A stretch of DNA of 64,000 nucleotides from Agarivorans sp. Alg241-V36 (GCF_900537085.1 NZ_UNRE01000001.1:873163-937162); one strand, 5' to 3'. Positions 1 through 8,734 are shown, numbered from the stretch's first letter. Notes: generated from the letters alone by a model not told the origin. Program-made: numbers and translations.

Positions 1-1
1 T

Positions 2-466
2 GTGGTGAACCTAGCAGAAAGCACTCAAGCCAGTAAATCTGCAAGTAATGAACTTGCTAAAGATAAGAACTTAAATCTAAACCAGATCACGGTACCGGGC
101 GGTGTAGCTACAATTAACGGTAATCCAATAGAACTTGGTTTAAGCCAAAGCAGTGACTTTACTGGTGAAGCCGACGCGGCTCAAAGCAATAGCTTGAACG
201 GTAATATTTCGGTGAACGTGGTACAGGTATTAGCCAACGGAAATCTAATTATTAGCGGTGAGAAATGGCTAATGTTAAACAATGGTAATGAATACATTCG
301 TTTAACTGGGATTATTCGTCCAGAAGATGTTGCACCTGATAACTCAATTACCTCGTTACGTATTGCCAATGCGCGTATTCAATACGGCGGCACCGGTGAT
401 TTTGCCAATACCACTAATCAGGGGTGGTTATCTAAATTCTTTAATGGCCCAGCTTGGCCATTCTAA
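2..466 (+). CDS. flgH: Flagellar L-ring protein FlgH, 5'-truncated
   Basis: This is the C-terminal 154 residues of the outer-membrane L-ring lipoprotein that, with the P-ring, forms the bushing around the flagellar rod. The visible part carries the family's C-terminal signature: a GEKWLMLNNG-like strand, the 'IRLTGIIRPEDV' strand, the 'ARIQYGGTG' strand and a terminal 'GWLSKFF' segment. The signal peptide and lipobox lie before the window, so the apparent GTG at position 2 is just the first in-frame codon and not a start. flgI follows after 24 bases, as in other gammaproteobacterial flgFGHIJKL operons. Identification by family resemblance is secure. Confidence 0.93.
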   Translation: MVNLAESTQASKSASNELAKDKNLNLNQITVPGGVATINGNPIELGLSQSSDFTGEADAAQSNSLNGNISVNVVQVLANGNLIISGEKWLMLNNGNEYIRLTGIIRPEDVAPDNSITSLRIANARIQYGGTGDFANTTNQGWLSKFFNGPAWPF

Positions 467-490
467 GCCCTGAGTTTTAGGAGTAGTCTT

Positions 491-1591
491 ATGTTTAAAC
501 GTGGCGTTGTATTATTTAGCATTGGTTTGTGTCTAGTTGCAAACTCGGTGAATGCTGCACGTGTGAAAGACGTGGCAAATGTTGCTGGTGTGCGGGCTAA
601 CCAATTAACCGGTTACGGTTTGGTGGTGGGCTTACCGGGTACCGGTGAAAAAAACAGTGATTTTGCAAAGCAGTCTTTTGCCACCATGCTACGTAACTTT
701 GGCATTACTGTTCCTCCAGGCACTAACTTAAAGATTAAGAACGTAGCTCCTGTTGCTGTGCATGCCGAGTTACCAGCCTTTGTTAAACCCGGTCAAACCA
801 TTGATATTACGGTGTCTGCCATTGGTGAAGCTAAAAGCTTACGTGGTGGTAGCTTAGTGCAAACCTTCTTAAAAGGTGCTGACGGTGAAGTGTATGCGCT
901 AGCCCAAGGCAGCTTAATTGTTGGTGGGTTTGGCGCAGAAGGGGCCGATGGCTCTAAAGTTATTTCAAATACCCCAACCGTTGGTCGTATTCCAAACGGT
1001 GCAATTGTAGAGCGCTCGGTACCATCGCCCTTCATGAGTGGTGATACCATCACCTTTAACCTAAAGCGCTCAGATTTCACAACCGCTAAACGTTTAGCCG
1101 ATACCATTAATAGTTTAGTGGGGCCAAACACGGCAACACCGATGGATGCCGCATCTGTTCAAGTATTTGCGCCACGTGATCCTGGCCAGAGAGTCGCTTA
1201 TTTATCAACCTTAGAAAACTTAACCTTTGAACCAGCCTCAGAGTCAGCCAAAATCATCGTTAACTCGCGCACCGGTACCATTGTTATTGGTAAAGACGTT
1301 CGGCTATTACCAGCTGCAATTACCCATGGTGGTTTAACCGTCAAAATCTCTGAAACACCGCTCATTTCTCAGCCTAATCCCTTTTCTGATGGTGAAACAG
1401 TGGAAACCACGGTTAGTACCATTGAAGCGACCGAGGAAGACTCAAGAATGTTTAACTTCGACCCTGGTGCATCGCTTGATGATTTAGTGAGGGCGGTGAA
1501 TAGAGTAGGGGTTGCGCCGGGTGATTTGGTTTCTATTTTAGAAGCTTTAAAGCAAGCCGGTGCGATTCAAGGCGAGTTGTTGGTGATTTAA
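491..1591 (+). CDS. flgI: Flagellar P-ring protein FlgI
   Basis: Periplasmic P-ring subunit, 366 residues, the usual family length. A Sec signal peptide is visible (MFKR, a hydrophobic core, then ANSVNA just before the expected cleavage near residue 22), followed by the family start '[30 protein letters not shown]'-like block, of which RVKDVA and [10 protein letters not shown] are the most diagnostic. The C-terminus has the conserved '[21 protein letters not shown]' block. The ring assembles around the distal rod in peptidoglycan with the help of FlgA. It sits between flgH and flgJ, with one base separating its stop from the flgJ start. A GGAG lies ahead of the ATG. Confidence 0.97.
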   Translation: MFKRGVVLFSIGLCLVANSVNAARVKDVANVAGVRANQLTGYGLVVGLPGTGEKNSDFAKQSFATMLRNFGITVPPGTNLKIKNVAPVAVHAELPAFVKPGQTIDITVSAIGEAKSLRGGSLVQTFLKGADGEVYALAQGSLIVGGFGAEGADGSKVISNTPTVGRIPNGAIVERSVPSPFMSGDTITFNLKRSDFTTAKRLADTINSLVGPNTATPMDAASVQVFAPRDPGQRVAYLSTLENLTFEPASESAKIIVNSRTGTIVIGKDVRLLPAAITHGGLTVKISETPLISQPNPFSDGETVETTVSTIEATEEDSRMFNFDPGASLDDLVRAVNRVGVAPGDLVSILEALKQAGAIQGELLVI

Positions 1592-1592
1592 C

Positions 1593-2603
1593 ATGGCAAT
1601 GGACGCAGTCAAACAGTCAGCAAACTATCACGATTTAGCCAGTTTAGACGAGCTAAGAAGTGCTGCTCAAAAAGATCCGAACAAGGCGCTCAAACAAGTA
1701 GCCAGCCAGTTTGAATCTCTGTTTATGCAGATGTTGATGAAACAGATGCGTAAGAGTAATGAGTTGTTTGAAAGCGATACGCCATTAAATAACCGCCACA
1801 CCCAAACTTATCGAGACATGCATGATAACCAAATGGCACTGGAATTATCGTCGTCTGGTGCGCTTGGGCTTGCTGATTTAATTGTTGCTCAACTTGATCC
1901 TGCCGCCGCCAATGTTACCCCTGCATCTGTATTGCGTGGTGGTCAAAATATTGATCTTCAACAGCGTTCTTTAAATGCATCTGATACAACTGGCAAGAAT
2001 ATTGCTGAATCGACTAGTGTAACGGCCGCAAGTAGCAAAACTTTAGAAAAAGATACCGCGAGCCTTGCAGTTAGTGAAAAAACAGAGGAAGCGGCGGCAA
2101 TAAGTCGGCAAGGTTTTGCCTCTCCTGGAGAGTTTATACAAGCAATTTTGCCTGTCGCCAAAAAATGGGCCGCTGACAAAGGCATTGAGCCCATGGCGAT
2201 TGTTGCACAGGCTGCACTTGAATCAGGTTGGGGTAAAAAGGTTATCACTAATAGTGATGGTTCAAGTAGCCACAATCTATTTGGGATAAAAGCGGATAGT
2301 CGCTGGCAAGGAGATAAAGCAGTTGTGAACACTTTAGAGTATAGAAATGGGCAAGCCAATCAGGAGCGAGCAGCCTTCCGCTCATATGACTCATTTGAAG
2401 AAAGTGTGAAAGACTACTTGTCGTTTGTAGAAGGACCGCGATACCAACAAGCTTTGGCAAATGGCATGGATGCGAAGCAGTATGCTAAAGAGCTACAAGC
2501 CGCTGGTTACGCCACCGATCCTCAATACGCCAACAAGATTGGCCAGATTTTAGATGGCAAACATTTTGCGGAATTTAGCCAACAATCGGTTGAAGGGGAG
2601 TAA
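1593..2603 (+). CDS. flgJ: FlgJ, rod cap with peptidoglycan hydrolase domain
   Basis: Bifunctional flagellar rod-assembly protein of 336 residues. Residues about 30-110 match the rod-binding domain ('ASQFESLFMQMLMKQMR' and the 'QTYRDMHDNQMALELS' block). After a low-complexity Ala/Ser/Thr linker (about 115-170) comes a glucosaminidase-type domain (about 175-330) with the 'AQAALESGWGKK' motif; E210 is the expected catalytic acid. The N-terminal half caps the growing rod and the C-terminal half opens peptidoglycan for its passage. The two-domain form is the one usual in beta- and gammaproteobacteria. No signal peptide is present, as expected for a type III-exported protein. Confidence 0.95.
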   Translation: MAMDAVKQSANYHDLASLDELRSAAQKDPNKALKQVASQFESLFMQMLMKQMRKSNELFESDTPLNNRHTQTYRDMHDNQMALELSSSGALGLADLIVAQLDPAAANVTPASVLRGGQNIDLQQRSLNASDTTGKNIAESTSVTAASSKTLEKDTASLAVSEKTEEAAAISRQGFASPGEFIQAILPVAKKWAADKGIEPMAIVAQAALESGWGKKVITNSDGSSSHNLFGIKADSRWQGDKAVVNTLEYRNGQANQERAAFRSYDSFEESVKDYLSFVEGPRYQQALANGMDAKQYAKELQAAGYATDPQYANKIGQILDGKHFAEFSQQSVEGE

Positions 2604-2610
2604 TTAAGCT

Positions 2611-4584
2611 ATGGCAATGAATGACCTACTCACTATTGGTTCTTCTGGGGTTGCTGCGCATCAACGTTTATTGATGACAACTGGTAATAACATTGCCAAT
2701 GTGAATACTCCTGGTTACAGCTTACAGCGCACCTTTTATACAGCCGATACTTTAGGCGGCGTTCGCGAAGGTTACACCGAGCGAGTATTAAATGGTTTTG
2801 CCCAAGCGCAAATGTTTCGTGATACTTCTACCTATGCAAACCGCAATGCTTACTTAGAATCGGTAAGCCATATCGATGCAATTCTTAGTGATGACTCACT
2901 ATCTTTAAGCAGTAAGTTTGACGATACTTTTACCCAGTTACACGCAACAACTGACAACCCAACGGCTCTTTCTACGCGCGAGTTGGCATTGTCTCAGTTT
3001 CATGCTTTAACAGATCGTTACCGAACCTTAACTGAACAGTACCAAGTTCAAGAGAAAAACATTAGCCAAGATATTATCGAAAAGGCTGATGAAGCCAATG
3101 CACTAATTTCCAACATAGCAGAAATTAACAAAGAAATTATCGCAGCTGGTGGCAGCCCGCTCGATGGCAATAATGCAATTCTGTCTGACAAACGCGATCA
3201 GGCCATTAAAGAGCTAGCCGAGTTAATTGATATAAACACCATTGTTCAAGATGATGGTTCAACTCTGGTGTTTATGCGCTCAGGCCAAGCCTTGGTATTG
3301 CAAGATGACCATACCAAGTTAGCCATTGTTGATGGCGACCCAGATAGTACTCAAAAAGAAATGACGCTGAGTTTGGCTGGCTCTACTCGCATTATTGGAC
3401 GTGATGATATCGGCGGTACCATTGGTGGATTGATGGAATACCGTAAAACCACCTTAGATACCAGCCGTAACCAATTGGGTCAGTTGTCGATTGCAATGAC
3501 AGATGCCTTCAATACTCAAAACCGATTGGGAATGGATTTAAACGGCGATATTGGTGGTGATATTTTCACCTTGCCAACTTTTAACGGAAAAGAATTCTCG
3601 ACTAATACCACTGCAGGCACCATTAGCGGAAGCTTTATTGCTGGTAGCGGTAGTGAAGTAACGCCTTTTGACTATCGAGTGACTTTTACCTCTGCAACCA
3701 CTTTTGAAGTACAACGCTATGATGGTGACCAGCCTATTGAGGCGGCAATTGCAGGGACAATTCCACCTACCAACTTTCAGCTTGATGGTATGGATTGGGA
3801 TTTCTCATCAGGTCCATTTGCGGCTGGTGATAAACACCTTATTCAACCAACACGTGATGCTGCTGCGTCAATGACGGTAAGCATGAGTCAGCCAGAGAAA
3901 TTAGCCTTAGCGTCACCAATACGTGTTGAACGCGAACTTGATAACCGTGGGAATGCAACGGTTTCCATTGATTCTATTTACGATACTGACCCCGCGACTT
4001 CAGATTTCACTTTACCTGGCGGCTATGATGTCAACGGCCCTGCTGAGGTGCGTATAAGCGCAACAGGAGATTATGAAATCTATAACGGCTTAGGCGCGTT
4101 AATGGCCACTGCGCCAGCAGCAAGTGCCGGTCAGCAGTTGTTTGCCAATGCTGTGCCAGCTTTAACGCCCGGTTATGAAATTAATATTGATGGTGACGTG
4201 CAAGAAGGTGACGTTTTCACTATGGGCTACAACACTGATGGTTTTAACGACAACTACAATGCCCTACGCTTAATTGACTTACAGCAAGAAGATTTAGTAC
4301 GAAAGAGTTTAGCCACCGGTGGCGACAACAAAATGACGATGAACGATGCTTATTCCAGTGTAGTGAGTTTTGTTGGTGGTAAAACAAGTGAGGCGAGGGT
4401 ATCGGTATCTGCTGCAAACTCTTTACTTGAGCAAAGTACCCAACGACATAATTCGATTTCTGGCGTCAATCTAGATGAAGAAGCCTCTAACCTGATTCGT
4501 TTTCAACAGGCTTATGCTGCATCTGCCCAGGTGATTAGTGCTGCACAAGAAACTTTTCAAACTATATTAAACTCAGTGAGGTAA
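2611..4584 (+). CDS. flgK: Flagellar hook-associated protein 1, FlgK
   Basis: Hook-filament junction protein HAP1, 657 residues. The N-terminus has the axial-protein block ('SSGVAAHQRLLMTTGNNIANVNTPGYS', of which NNIANVNTPGYS is the flagellar basal-body rod motif) and the C-terminus the matching coiled-coil ('GVNLDEEASNLIRFQQAYAAS' type ending in 'QTILNSVR'). The central 300 residues are variable. GGGGAG lies 10 bases upstream of the ATG at 2611; a second in-frame ATG at 2617 is a possible alternative. The stop is followed after 6 bases by the flgL start, so the two HAP genes are co-transcribed. Confidence 0.96.
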   Translation: MAMNDLLTIGSSGVAAHQRLLMTTGNNIANVNTPGYSLQRTFYTADTLGGVREGYTERVLNGFAQAQMFRDTSTYANRNAYLESVSHIDAILSDDSLSLSSKFDDTFTQLHATTDNPTALSTRELALSQFHALTDRYRTLTEQYQVQEKNISQDIIEKADEANALISNIAEINKEIIAAGGSPLDGNNAILSDKRDQAIKELAELIDINTIVQDDGSTLVFMRSGQALVLQDDHTKLAIVDGDPDSTQKEMTLSLAGSTRIIGRDDIGGTIGGLMEYRKTTLDTSRNQLGQLSIAMTDAFNTQNRLGMDLNGDIGGDIFTLPTFNGKEFSTNTTAGTISGSFIAGSGSEVTPFDYRVTFTSATTFEVQRYDGDQPIEAAIAGTIPPTNFQLDGMDWDFSSGPFAAGDKHLIQPTRDAAASMTVSMSQPEKLALASPIRVERELDNRGNATVSIDSIYDTDPATSDFTLPGGYDVNGPAEVRISATGDYEIYNGLGALMATAPAASAGQQLFANAVPALTPGYEINIDGDVQEGDVFTMGYNTDGFNDNYNALRLIDLQQEDLVRKSLATGGDNKMTMNDAYSSVVSFVGGKTSEARVSVSAANSLLEQSTQRHNSISGVNLDEEASNLIRFQQAYAASAQVISAAQETFQTILNSVR

Positions 4585-4590
4585 TTGATT

Positions 4591-5805
4591 ATGCGAGTAT
4601 CCAGTATTAACTTGTATCAAAGCTCACTAAACGGCGTGCTTAATTCTCAGCAACAAGTTGAGAAGATGAACCAACACCTTATTACCAATAAAAAGTTGCT
4701 AACTGCTGCCGATGGTCCATCAGACATGAGCAAAACCATGTTTTTGACCACCGAAATCACTTTGACTGAGCAGCATCTTAAAAATGGTACTTTGCTTGAG
4801 AACGCACTTAATTTTGAAGAGTCAACCTTAGATGGTATGGTTACCGCGATGCAGCGAGCTCGTGTACTGGGAGTTCAGTCTGGTGATGGTATTAATGGTG
4901 AAACTGAGCGTGCTTCGTTAGCACAAGAGTTACGTCAGATCCAAAACCAAGTGCTAGATTTTATGAATAGTCAAAACGCTGATGGTAGCTATGTATTTTC
5001 GGGCTTTCAAACTCAAAAGCAACCTTATGTTTATGATGGTGTTGATTATAATTACCAGGGTGATGCGGGAGTTAATGAATTAAAAGTATCTTCATCAGTA
5101 TATATTCAAAGTAATGATACAGGGCAGGAAGTTTTTGATAATGTGTTTAAACGTTTTAAAACTAATGACCTTACTCCAAACGTTACCTCTATAGTTAATG
5201 ACCAAAGAGCTTATGATAGCTTTCACAAATTAAGTTATGACCCTATCACTCCGGTTAACAATATTTATCAAGTACAAACTACCGCTGGTGTCCCAGATAC
5301 TTATGAAATTTTAGATAATGGTGGCGCGTCTTTAGTTCCTCCAGTTACCGGAAACTATGTACCCAATGAACCTATAAACTTCAATGGGCTTGAAATTACC
5401 GTTACAACCGCAGCAGGTAGTGCCAACGAATCATTTGAATTAGCTCCACCAGAAAAAGACAATGTTTTAAATATGTTGTCAGATTTTATTATTGCCTTAG
5501 AAGACCCTAGTTTAGTGGAAAGTGAATTTATTGAGGCTCAGTCTGATTTCTTGGTAGGTATAGATAACTCGTTGGAAAGTGTTAACCTTACTTTAGGATC
5601 CCTTGGTGCGAGGGGGAATTCTTTGGACTCAGTTCGCTCAGCTGCAGCTTCTATGGACGTGATTAATCAGCAATCAAGAGCAAGCCTCAGCGAGGTTGAT
5701 TTCGCTGAGGCAGTAAGCAACCTACAAAAAGCAGAGCTAGCGTTAAACACCTCATATTCTTCTTATAGTCGCATTAGCCAACTATCGTTATTTAATTACT
5801 TATAA
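4591..5805 (+). CDS. flgL: Flagellar hook-associated protein 3, FlgL
   Basis: HAP3 junction protein, 404 residues from the ATG at 4591, whose product begins MRVSSINLYQSSL like other FlgL proteins; an in-frame TTG two codons earlier is an unlikely start. The N-terminal helix region carries 'DGPSDMSKTMFLTTEI' and the C-terminus a flagellin-like coiled coil ('RASLSEVDFAEAVSNLQKAE'). It links FlgK to the flagellin filament. It is the last gene of the flg operon: a strong hairpin with a T-tract starts 32 bases after its stop codon, with a sigma-28-like promoter overlapping the start of that hairpin. Confidence 0.95.
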   Translation: MRVSSINLYQSSLNGVLNSQQQVEKMNQHLITNKKLLTAADGPSDMSKTMFLTTEITLTEQHLKNGTLLENALNFEESTLDGMVTAMQRARVLGVQSGDGINGETERASLAQELRQIQNQVLDFMNSQNADGSYVFSGFQTQKQPYVYDGVDYNYQGDAGVNELKVSSSVYIQSNDTGQEVFDNVFKRFKTNDLTPNVTSIVNDQRAYDSFHKLSYDPITPVNNIYQVQTTAGVPDTYEILDNGGASLVPPVTGNYVPNEPINFNGLEITVTTAAGSANESFELAPPEKDNVLNMLSDFIIALEDPSLVESEFIEAQSDFLVGIDNSLESVNLTLGSLGARGNSLDSVRSAAASMDVINQQSRASLSEVDFAEAVSNLQKAELALNTSYSSYSRISQLSLFNYL

Positions 5806-5810
5806 AGCGT

Positions 5811-5837
5811 TAAAGTTTATTTCAACTCGGCCGTTAT
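5811..5837 (+). promoter_or_regulatory. Sigma-28 (FliA)-type promoter overlapping the flgL terminator
   Basis: TAAAGTTT (5811-5818), an 11-nt spacer, then GCCGTTAT (5830-5837). This is close to the enterobacterial FliA consensus TAAAGTTT-N11-GCCGATAA. The predicted start near 5843-5845 falls inside the 5' arm of the flgL terminator hairpin. It would add a distal promoter to the first flagellin gene. Confidence 0.6.
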
Positions 5838-5870
5838 AAAGGTTGCTTCAATATTGAAGCAACCTTTTTT
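5838..5870 (+). terminator. Rho-independent terminator after flgL
   Basis: A near-perfect palindrome (AAAGGTTGCTTCAAT paired with ATTGAAGCAACCTTT) is followed directly by a run of six T. It would end flg operon transcripts before the flagellin gene. It also has an A-rich left flank, but no convergent gene would use it. Confidence 0.85.
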
Positions 5871-5913
5871 GTTTTAAATGTTTAGGGTGTCTAAATAAAA
5901 TTAAAATAAATGC

Positions 5914-5940
5914 TAAAGAATATTGAAGTGCTGCCGTTAT
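5914..5940 (+). promoter_or_regulatory. Sigma-28-type promoter of the first flagellin gene
   Basis: TAAAGAAT (5914-5921), 11-nt spacer, GCCGTTAT (5933-5940). The -10 box is identical to that of the upstream copy at 5830-5837. The predicted start near 5947 gives a leader of about 75 bases to the ATG at 6021, with an AGGAG ribosome binding site at 6009-6013. Confidence 0.75.
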
Positions 5941-6020
5941 ATAGGGTAAGTCAGAAACAAAAAAATAACTGACAACTAATAAAACCTATAAATGGTTAAT
6001 ATATAGATAGGAGAAATATC

Positions 6021-6839
6021 ATGGCTTTATACGTAAACACTAATGTGTCATCAATTAACGCACAGCGTCAACTTTACAACTCAGGTATTGGTCTAGATAC
6101 ATCGTTTCAGCGTTTATCATCAGGTTTGCGTATTAATAGCGCCAAGGATGATGCGGCAGGCCTACAAATATCAAACCGCTTTACCACCCAAATTCAGGGT
6201 CTGGACCGTGCGGTAATGAACGCCCAAGATGGGATTTCAGTTGCGCAAACTGCTGAAGGTGCGATGGATGAAGTAACCAACATGCTACAACGTATGCGCG
6301 TACTGGCAATCCAATCACAAGACGGTGTTAACAACTCCGACGACCGCACAGCTTTGCAAGCGGAAGTAAGCCAGCTTAAAGCTGAGATCAGTCGGGTTGG
6401 TACAACTACTAAGTTTGGTGGAATTCAATTGCTTGATGGTTCTTACAGTGCAAACTTCTTGGTAGGTGCAAATGCTGGTGAGAATATCCAAGTCTCTATT
6501 GCGACTTCAGTAACTCAAACTGGTCTTGGTATTGCGGCTATCTCTGTAACCTCCGCTGCCGGGGCAAGTGGTTCCATGGCAGCTATTGACTCTGCTCTTA
6601 AAGTCATTGATGAAGAGCGGGCAAACCTTGGTGCGGTGCAAAACCGTTTCCAATCTACCATTCGCAACTTGTCTAATATTTCTGAAAATGTAACCGCAGC
6701 ACGTTCGCGTATTAAAGATACGGACTTTGCCAAAGAAACTGCTGAATTGACGCGTAACCAGATTCTACAGCAGACTTCGACAACTATTTTGGCTCAAGCC
6801 AACCAGCGTCCTCAGGCTGCACTATCTCTACTTGGATAA
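6021..6839 (+). CDS. flaA: Flagellin (first copy)
   Basis: Filament subunit of 272 residues, at the short end of the family. The conserved D0/D1 N-terminus ('[18 protein letters not shown]', then '[17 protein letters not shown]') and C-terminus ('[19 protein letters not shown]', ending in '[14 protein letters not shown]') flank a very short variable middle with a Ser/Ala/Gly-rich stretch near residues 175-187. Exposed Ser/Thr there are the expected sites for O-linked pseudaminic-type sugars, given the adjacent glycosylation genes; that is inference. It is closely similar to the second flagellin at 7398. Transcription is probably sigma-28 dependent. The letter A is only positional. Confidence 0.96.
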   Translation: MALYVNTNVSSINAQRQLYNSGIGLDTSFQRLSSGLRINSAKDDAAGLQISNRFTTQIQGLDRAVMNAQDGISVAQTAEGAMDEVTNMLQRMRVLAIQSQDGVNNSDDRTALQAEVSQLKAEISRVGTTTKFGGIQLLDGSYSANFLVGANAGENIQVSIATSVTQTGLGIAAISVTSAAGASGSMAAIDSALKVIDEERANLGAVQNRFQSTIRNLSNISENVTAARSRIKDTDFAKETAELTRNQILQQTSTTILAQANQRPQAALSLLG

Positions 6840-6853
6840 TATAAAAAAAGAAA

Positions 6854-6880
6854 GGACGGTGGGGGTTCAATCCACCGTCC
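6854..6880. terminator. Strong stem-loop just after the first flagellin
   Basis: GGACGGTGG (6854-6862) pairs perfectly with CCACCGTCC (6872-6880) around a 9-base loop. No T-tract follows on the + strand, so it may serve as a 3' stability structure rather than a terminator; the A-rich left flank gives a T-tract only on the - strand. Confidence 0.5.
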
Positions 6881-6985
6881 TCAGACTGCAGTAGCGCTAT
6901 TAGTACTCTTAGGAGGCTCAATTCCATACCAATAATAAGTAGCGCTTTAGTTTCGCTCTCAATCTCCTATCGTTTCGAGCGATAC

Positions 6986-7019
6986 GGTCAAGTGATGCAT
7001 ACTCACTTGGCCTTTTTTT
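6986..7019 (+). terminator. Rho-independent terminator of the first flagellin transcript
   Basis: GGTCAAGTGA (6986-6995) pairs with TCACTTGGCC (7003-7012), one G-T pair, followed by seven T. It leaves the first flagellin mRNA with a structured 3' region of about 180 bases. Confidence 0.85.
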
Positions 7020-7224
7020 CGCAGCGGTTCAGACTGCAAGGGTAATAAAGCAATGTACGTGCCAAAAATTAACAGCAATAATTTGACGTTCAATTATTGC
7101 TCAATGATTACAAATGTATCGTTTTTTAGCTGAGTTTAGAAGTTTTTTCTGGTCCCTGAAGCCCGTGTTTACAAGGCTTGCCGTAAATGCGGCAAAAAAA
7201 TTCCGATTTTTTCCTCTTTTTTTC

Positions 7225-7251
7225 TAAAGCTTTCCCCCCCCTTGCCGCTAA
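7225..7251 (+). promoter_or_regulatory. Sigma-28-type promoter of the second flagellin with a C8 spacer
   Basis: TAAAGCTT (7225-7232), 11-nt spacer, GCCGCTAA (7244-7251): a very good FliA match. The spacer contains eight consecutive C (7234-7241). Slippage by one base would change the spacing to 10 or 12. The predicted start is near 7258. Confidence 0.8.
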
Positions 7252-7397
7252 CAAATATGAAGTTAATAAAACTTTGGTCCATTTTTAAGTTGTCTTGATT
7301 TACGGTTCATGAATCAGGGGTTCAACAACTAACAAATGGTTTAGGTCGTCCTGACACAGTTCAATCAGGATGAGCGATTTCTTAGGAGGCTCAAATT

Positions 7398-8213
7398 ATG
7401 GCATTAGTTGTCAACACCAATGTGTCGTCATTGAACGCACAGCGCCAGTTATACAATTCTGGTAATTCTTTAGATACTGCCTATCAGCGTTTAAGTTCTG
7501 GTTTCAGAATTAACAGTGCAAAAGATGATGCAGCAGGTCTACAAATTTCTAATCGCATGACATCGCAAATCCAAGGTTTGGATCGTGCGGTTATGAATGC
7601 ACAAGACGGTATCTCTGTTGCACAAACTGCTGAAGGCGCAATGGATGAAGTAACCAATATGCTTCAACGTATGCGCGTTCTCGCTGTTCAATCACAAGAT
7701 GGTGTAAACAACAGTGATGATCGCGCAGCACTTCAATCTGAAGTGAGTCAATTAAAAGCAGAAATCACTCGTGTTGGTGATACCACCAACTTTGGGGGAA
7801 CTAAGCTTCTAGATGGTGCCTACAGTGCTGACTTCTTGGTAGGTGCGAATGCTGGTGAGAAAATCAATGTAGCGATCAATACCACTATTACTGCCGGTGG
7901 ACTAGGCGTAAGCGGTATCAGCGTATCTTCTGCTGGTGGTGCTTCTGCAGCGATGGCCGCAATTGACTCTGCTTTGAAGTCGGTGGATTCGGAACGTGCT
8001 AACTTAGGTGCATTGCAAAACCGTTTCCAATCTACGATTCGCAACTTGTCGAACATTTCAGAGAATGTTAGCGGTGCACGCTCGCGAATTAAAGATACTG
8101 ACTTTGCTAAAGAAACCGCTGAGTTAACGAAATCTCAGATTCTTCAACAAACCAGTACTTCGATTCTTGCTCAAGCAAACCAACGCCCACAGGCTGCGTT
8201 AGCTCTAGTTTAA
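7398..8213 (+). CDS. flaB: Flagellin (second copy)
   Basis: Filament subunit of 271 residues, a paralogue of the gene at 6021 with nearly identical D0/D1 ends ('[18 protein letters not shown]', '[18 protein letters not shown]', '[19 protein letters not shown]') and ending '[13 protein letters not shown]'. Most differences fall in the central 'GLGVSGISVSSAGGASAAM' stretch, the surface-exposed part and probable glycosylation region. A strong AGGAGG lies 8 bases ahead of the ATG. Its own sigma-28 promoter with a C8 tract suggests switchable or independently tuned expression; a stem-loop 27 bases after the stop limits read-through into flaG. Confidence 0.96.
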   Translation: MALVVNTNVSSLNAQRQLYNSGNSLDTAYQRLSSGFRINSAKDDAAGLQISNRMTSQIQGLDRAVMNAQDGISVAQTAEGAMDEVTNMLQRMRVLAVQSQDGVNNSDDRAALQSEVSQLKAEITRVGDTTNFGGTKLLDGAYSADFLVGANAGEKINVAINTTITAGGLGVSGISVSSAGGASAAMAAIDSALKSVDSERANLGALQNRFQSTIRNLSNISENVSGARSRIKDTDFAKETAELTKSQILQQTSTSILAQANQRPQAALALV

Positions 8214-8240
8214 TCGTTAATAATAGTGAAGAAAGACGCA

Positions 8241-8277
8241 GCCACACTTATACTAATAAGTGTGGCTTGCTTTGTTT
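8241..8277 (+). terminator. Stem-loop terminator/attenuator after the second flagellin
   Basis: GCCACACTTA (8241-8250) pairs perfectly with TAAGTGTGGC (8257-8266), then a T-rich but interrupted tail. No clear promoter was seen between it and flaG, so flaG-fliD-fliS may depend on partial read-through. Confidence 0.7.
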
Positions 8278-8291
8278 AAGGAGTCTGGTTT

Positions 8292-8714
8292 ATGGATAGC
8301 AATGTTAGCTCAATAGCTGCTTCTAACCTCACAACTAGTTTATCTGGTGGTCAGAAGCAAAAAGTAAGTGCCGCTGACAAGATGGAAGTGGCACAGTTAT
8401 CGCTTCAAAAAGAACAAGAAAAGATCAAAGCTGAGCAAGAAGCTAAGCAGCAAGAACGACAAACCGAAGACAAGTCTCAGGTGGAAGATGTTGTTGCATC
8501 GCTTAACCAATTGCTCGAAGTTCAAGATCGCGATGTAAAGTTTGTTGTGGATGAGCGTGACGGTCAATTTTTTACTTCAGTGCTTAACAGAAGCACAGAT
8601 GAGTTGATTAGAGAAATTCCTACGGAAGAGTACCGTCAACTGGAAGAGAGATTAAAAAAGTTTCAGGATGCGATAGGGCAAACAACAGGTTTGTTTGTTG
8701 ATCAAATAGTTTAG
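8292..8714 (+). CDS. flaG: FlaG-family protein
   Basis: A 140-residue FlaG-like protein. The N-terminal 75 residues are charged, Gln/Glu/Lys-rich and probably coiled coil. The C-terminal 55 residues hold the FlaG core ('VEDVVASLNQLLEVQDRDVKFVVDE' region and 'STDELIREIPTEEYRQL', with IREIP the typical motif). FlaG proteins are linked to filament length and number, though their mechanism is poorly defined. The position between flagellin and fliD is the usual one in polar flagellar clusters. AAGGAG lies 8 bases before the ATG. Confidence 0.9.
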   Translation: MDSNVSSIAASNLTTSLSGGQKQKVSAADKMEVAQLSLQKEQEKIKAEQEAKQQERQTEDKSQVEDVVASLNQLLEVQDRDVKFVVDERDGQFFTSVLNRSTDELIREIPTEEYRQLEERLKKFQDAIGQTTGLFVDQIV

Positions 8715-8734
8715 TGTTGAGTGAGTAATAGATT

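Larger units (their letters stand above)
6840..7397. other. 558-bp flagellin-flagellin intergenic region
   Basis: No gene was found here. From left to right it holds: a 9-bp perfect stem (6854-6862 with 6872-6880); a 15-base copy (6907-6921) of the ribosome-binding segment found ahead of the second flagellin (7380-7394); a small TATCG/CGATA hairpin near 6969-6985; a strong terminator (6986-7019); an AT-rich stretch; a TTGCCG/CGGCAA hairpin near 7177-7194; a sigma-28 promoter (7225-7251); and a leader of about 140 bases for the second flagellin with a small stem (7349-7354 with 7365-7370). Confidence 0.7.

Noticed and set aside
8261-8277. Possible sigma-54 promoter (TGGCTTGC-like) before flaG
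   Set aside because: The -24 box lacks CAC and the spacing to any TTGC is wrong; the segment is the right arm and tail of the flagellin terminator.
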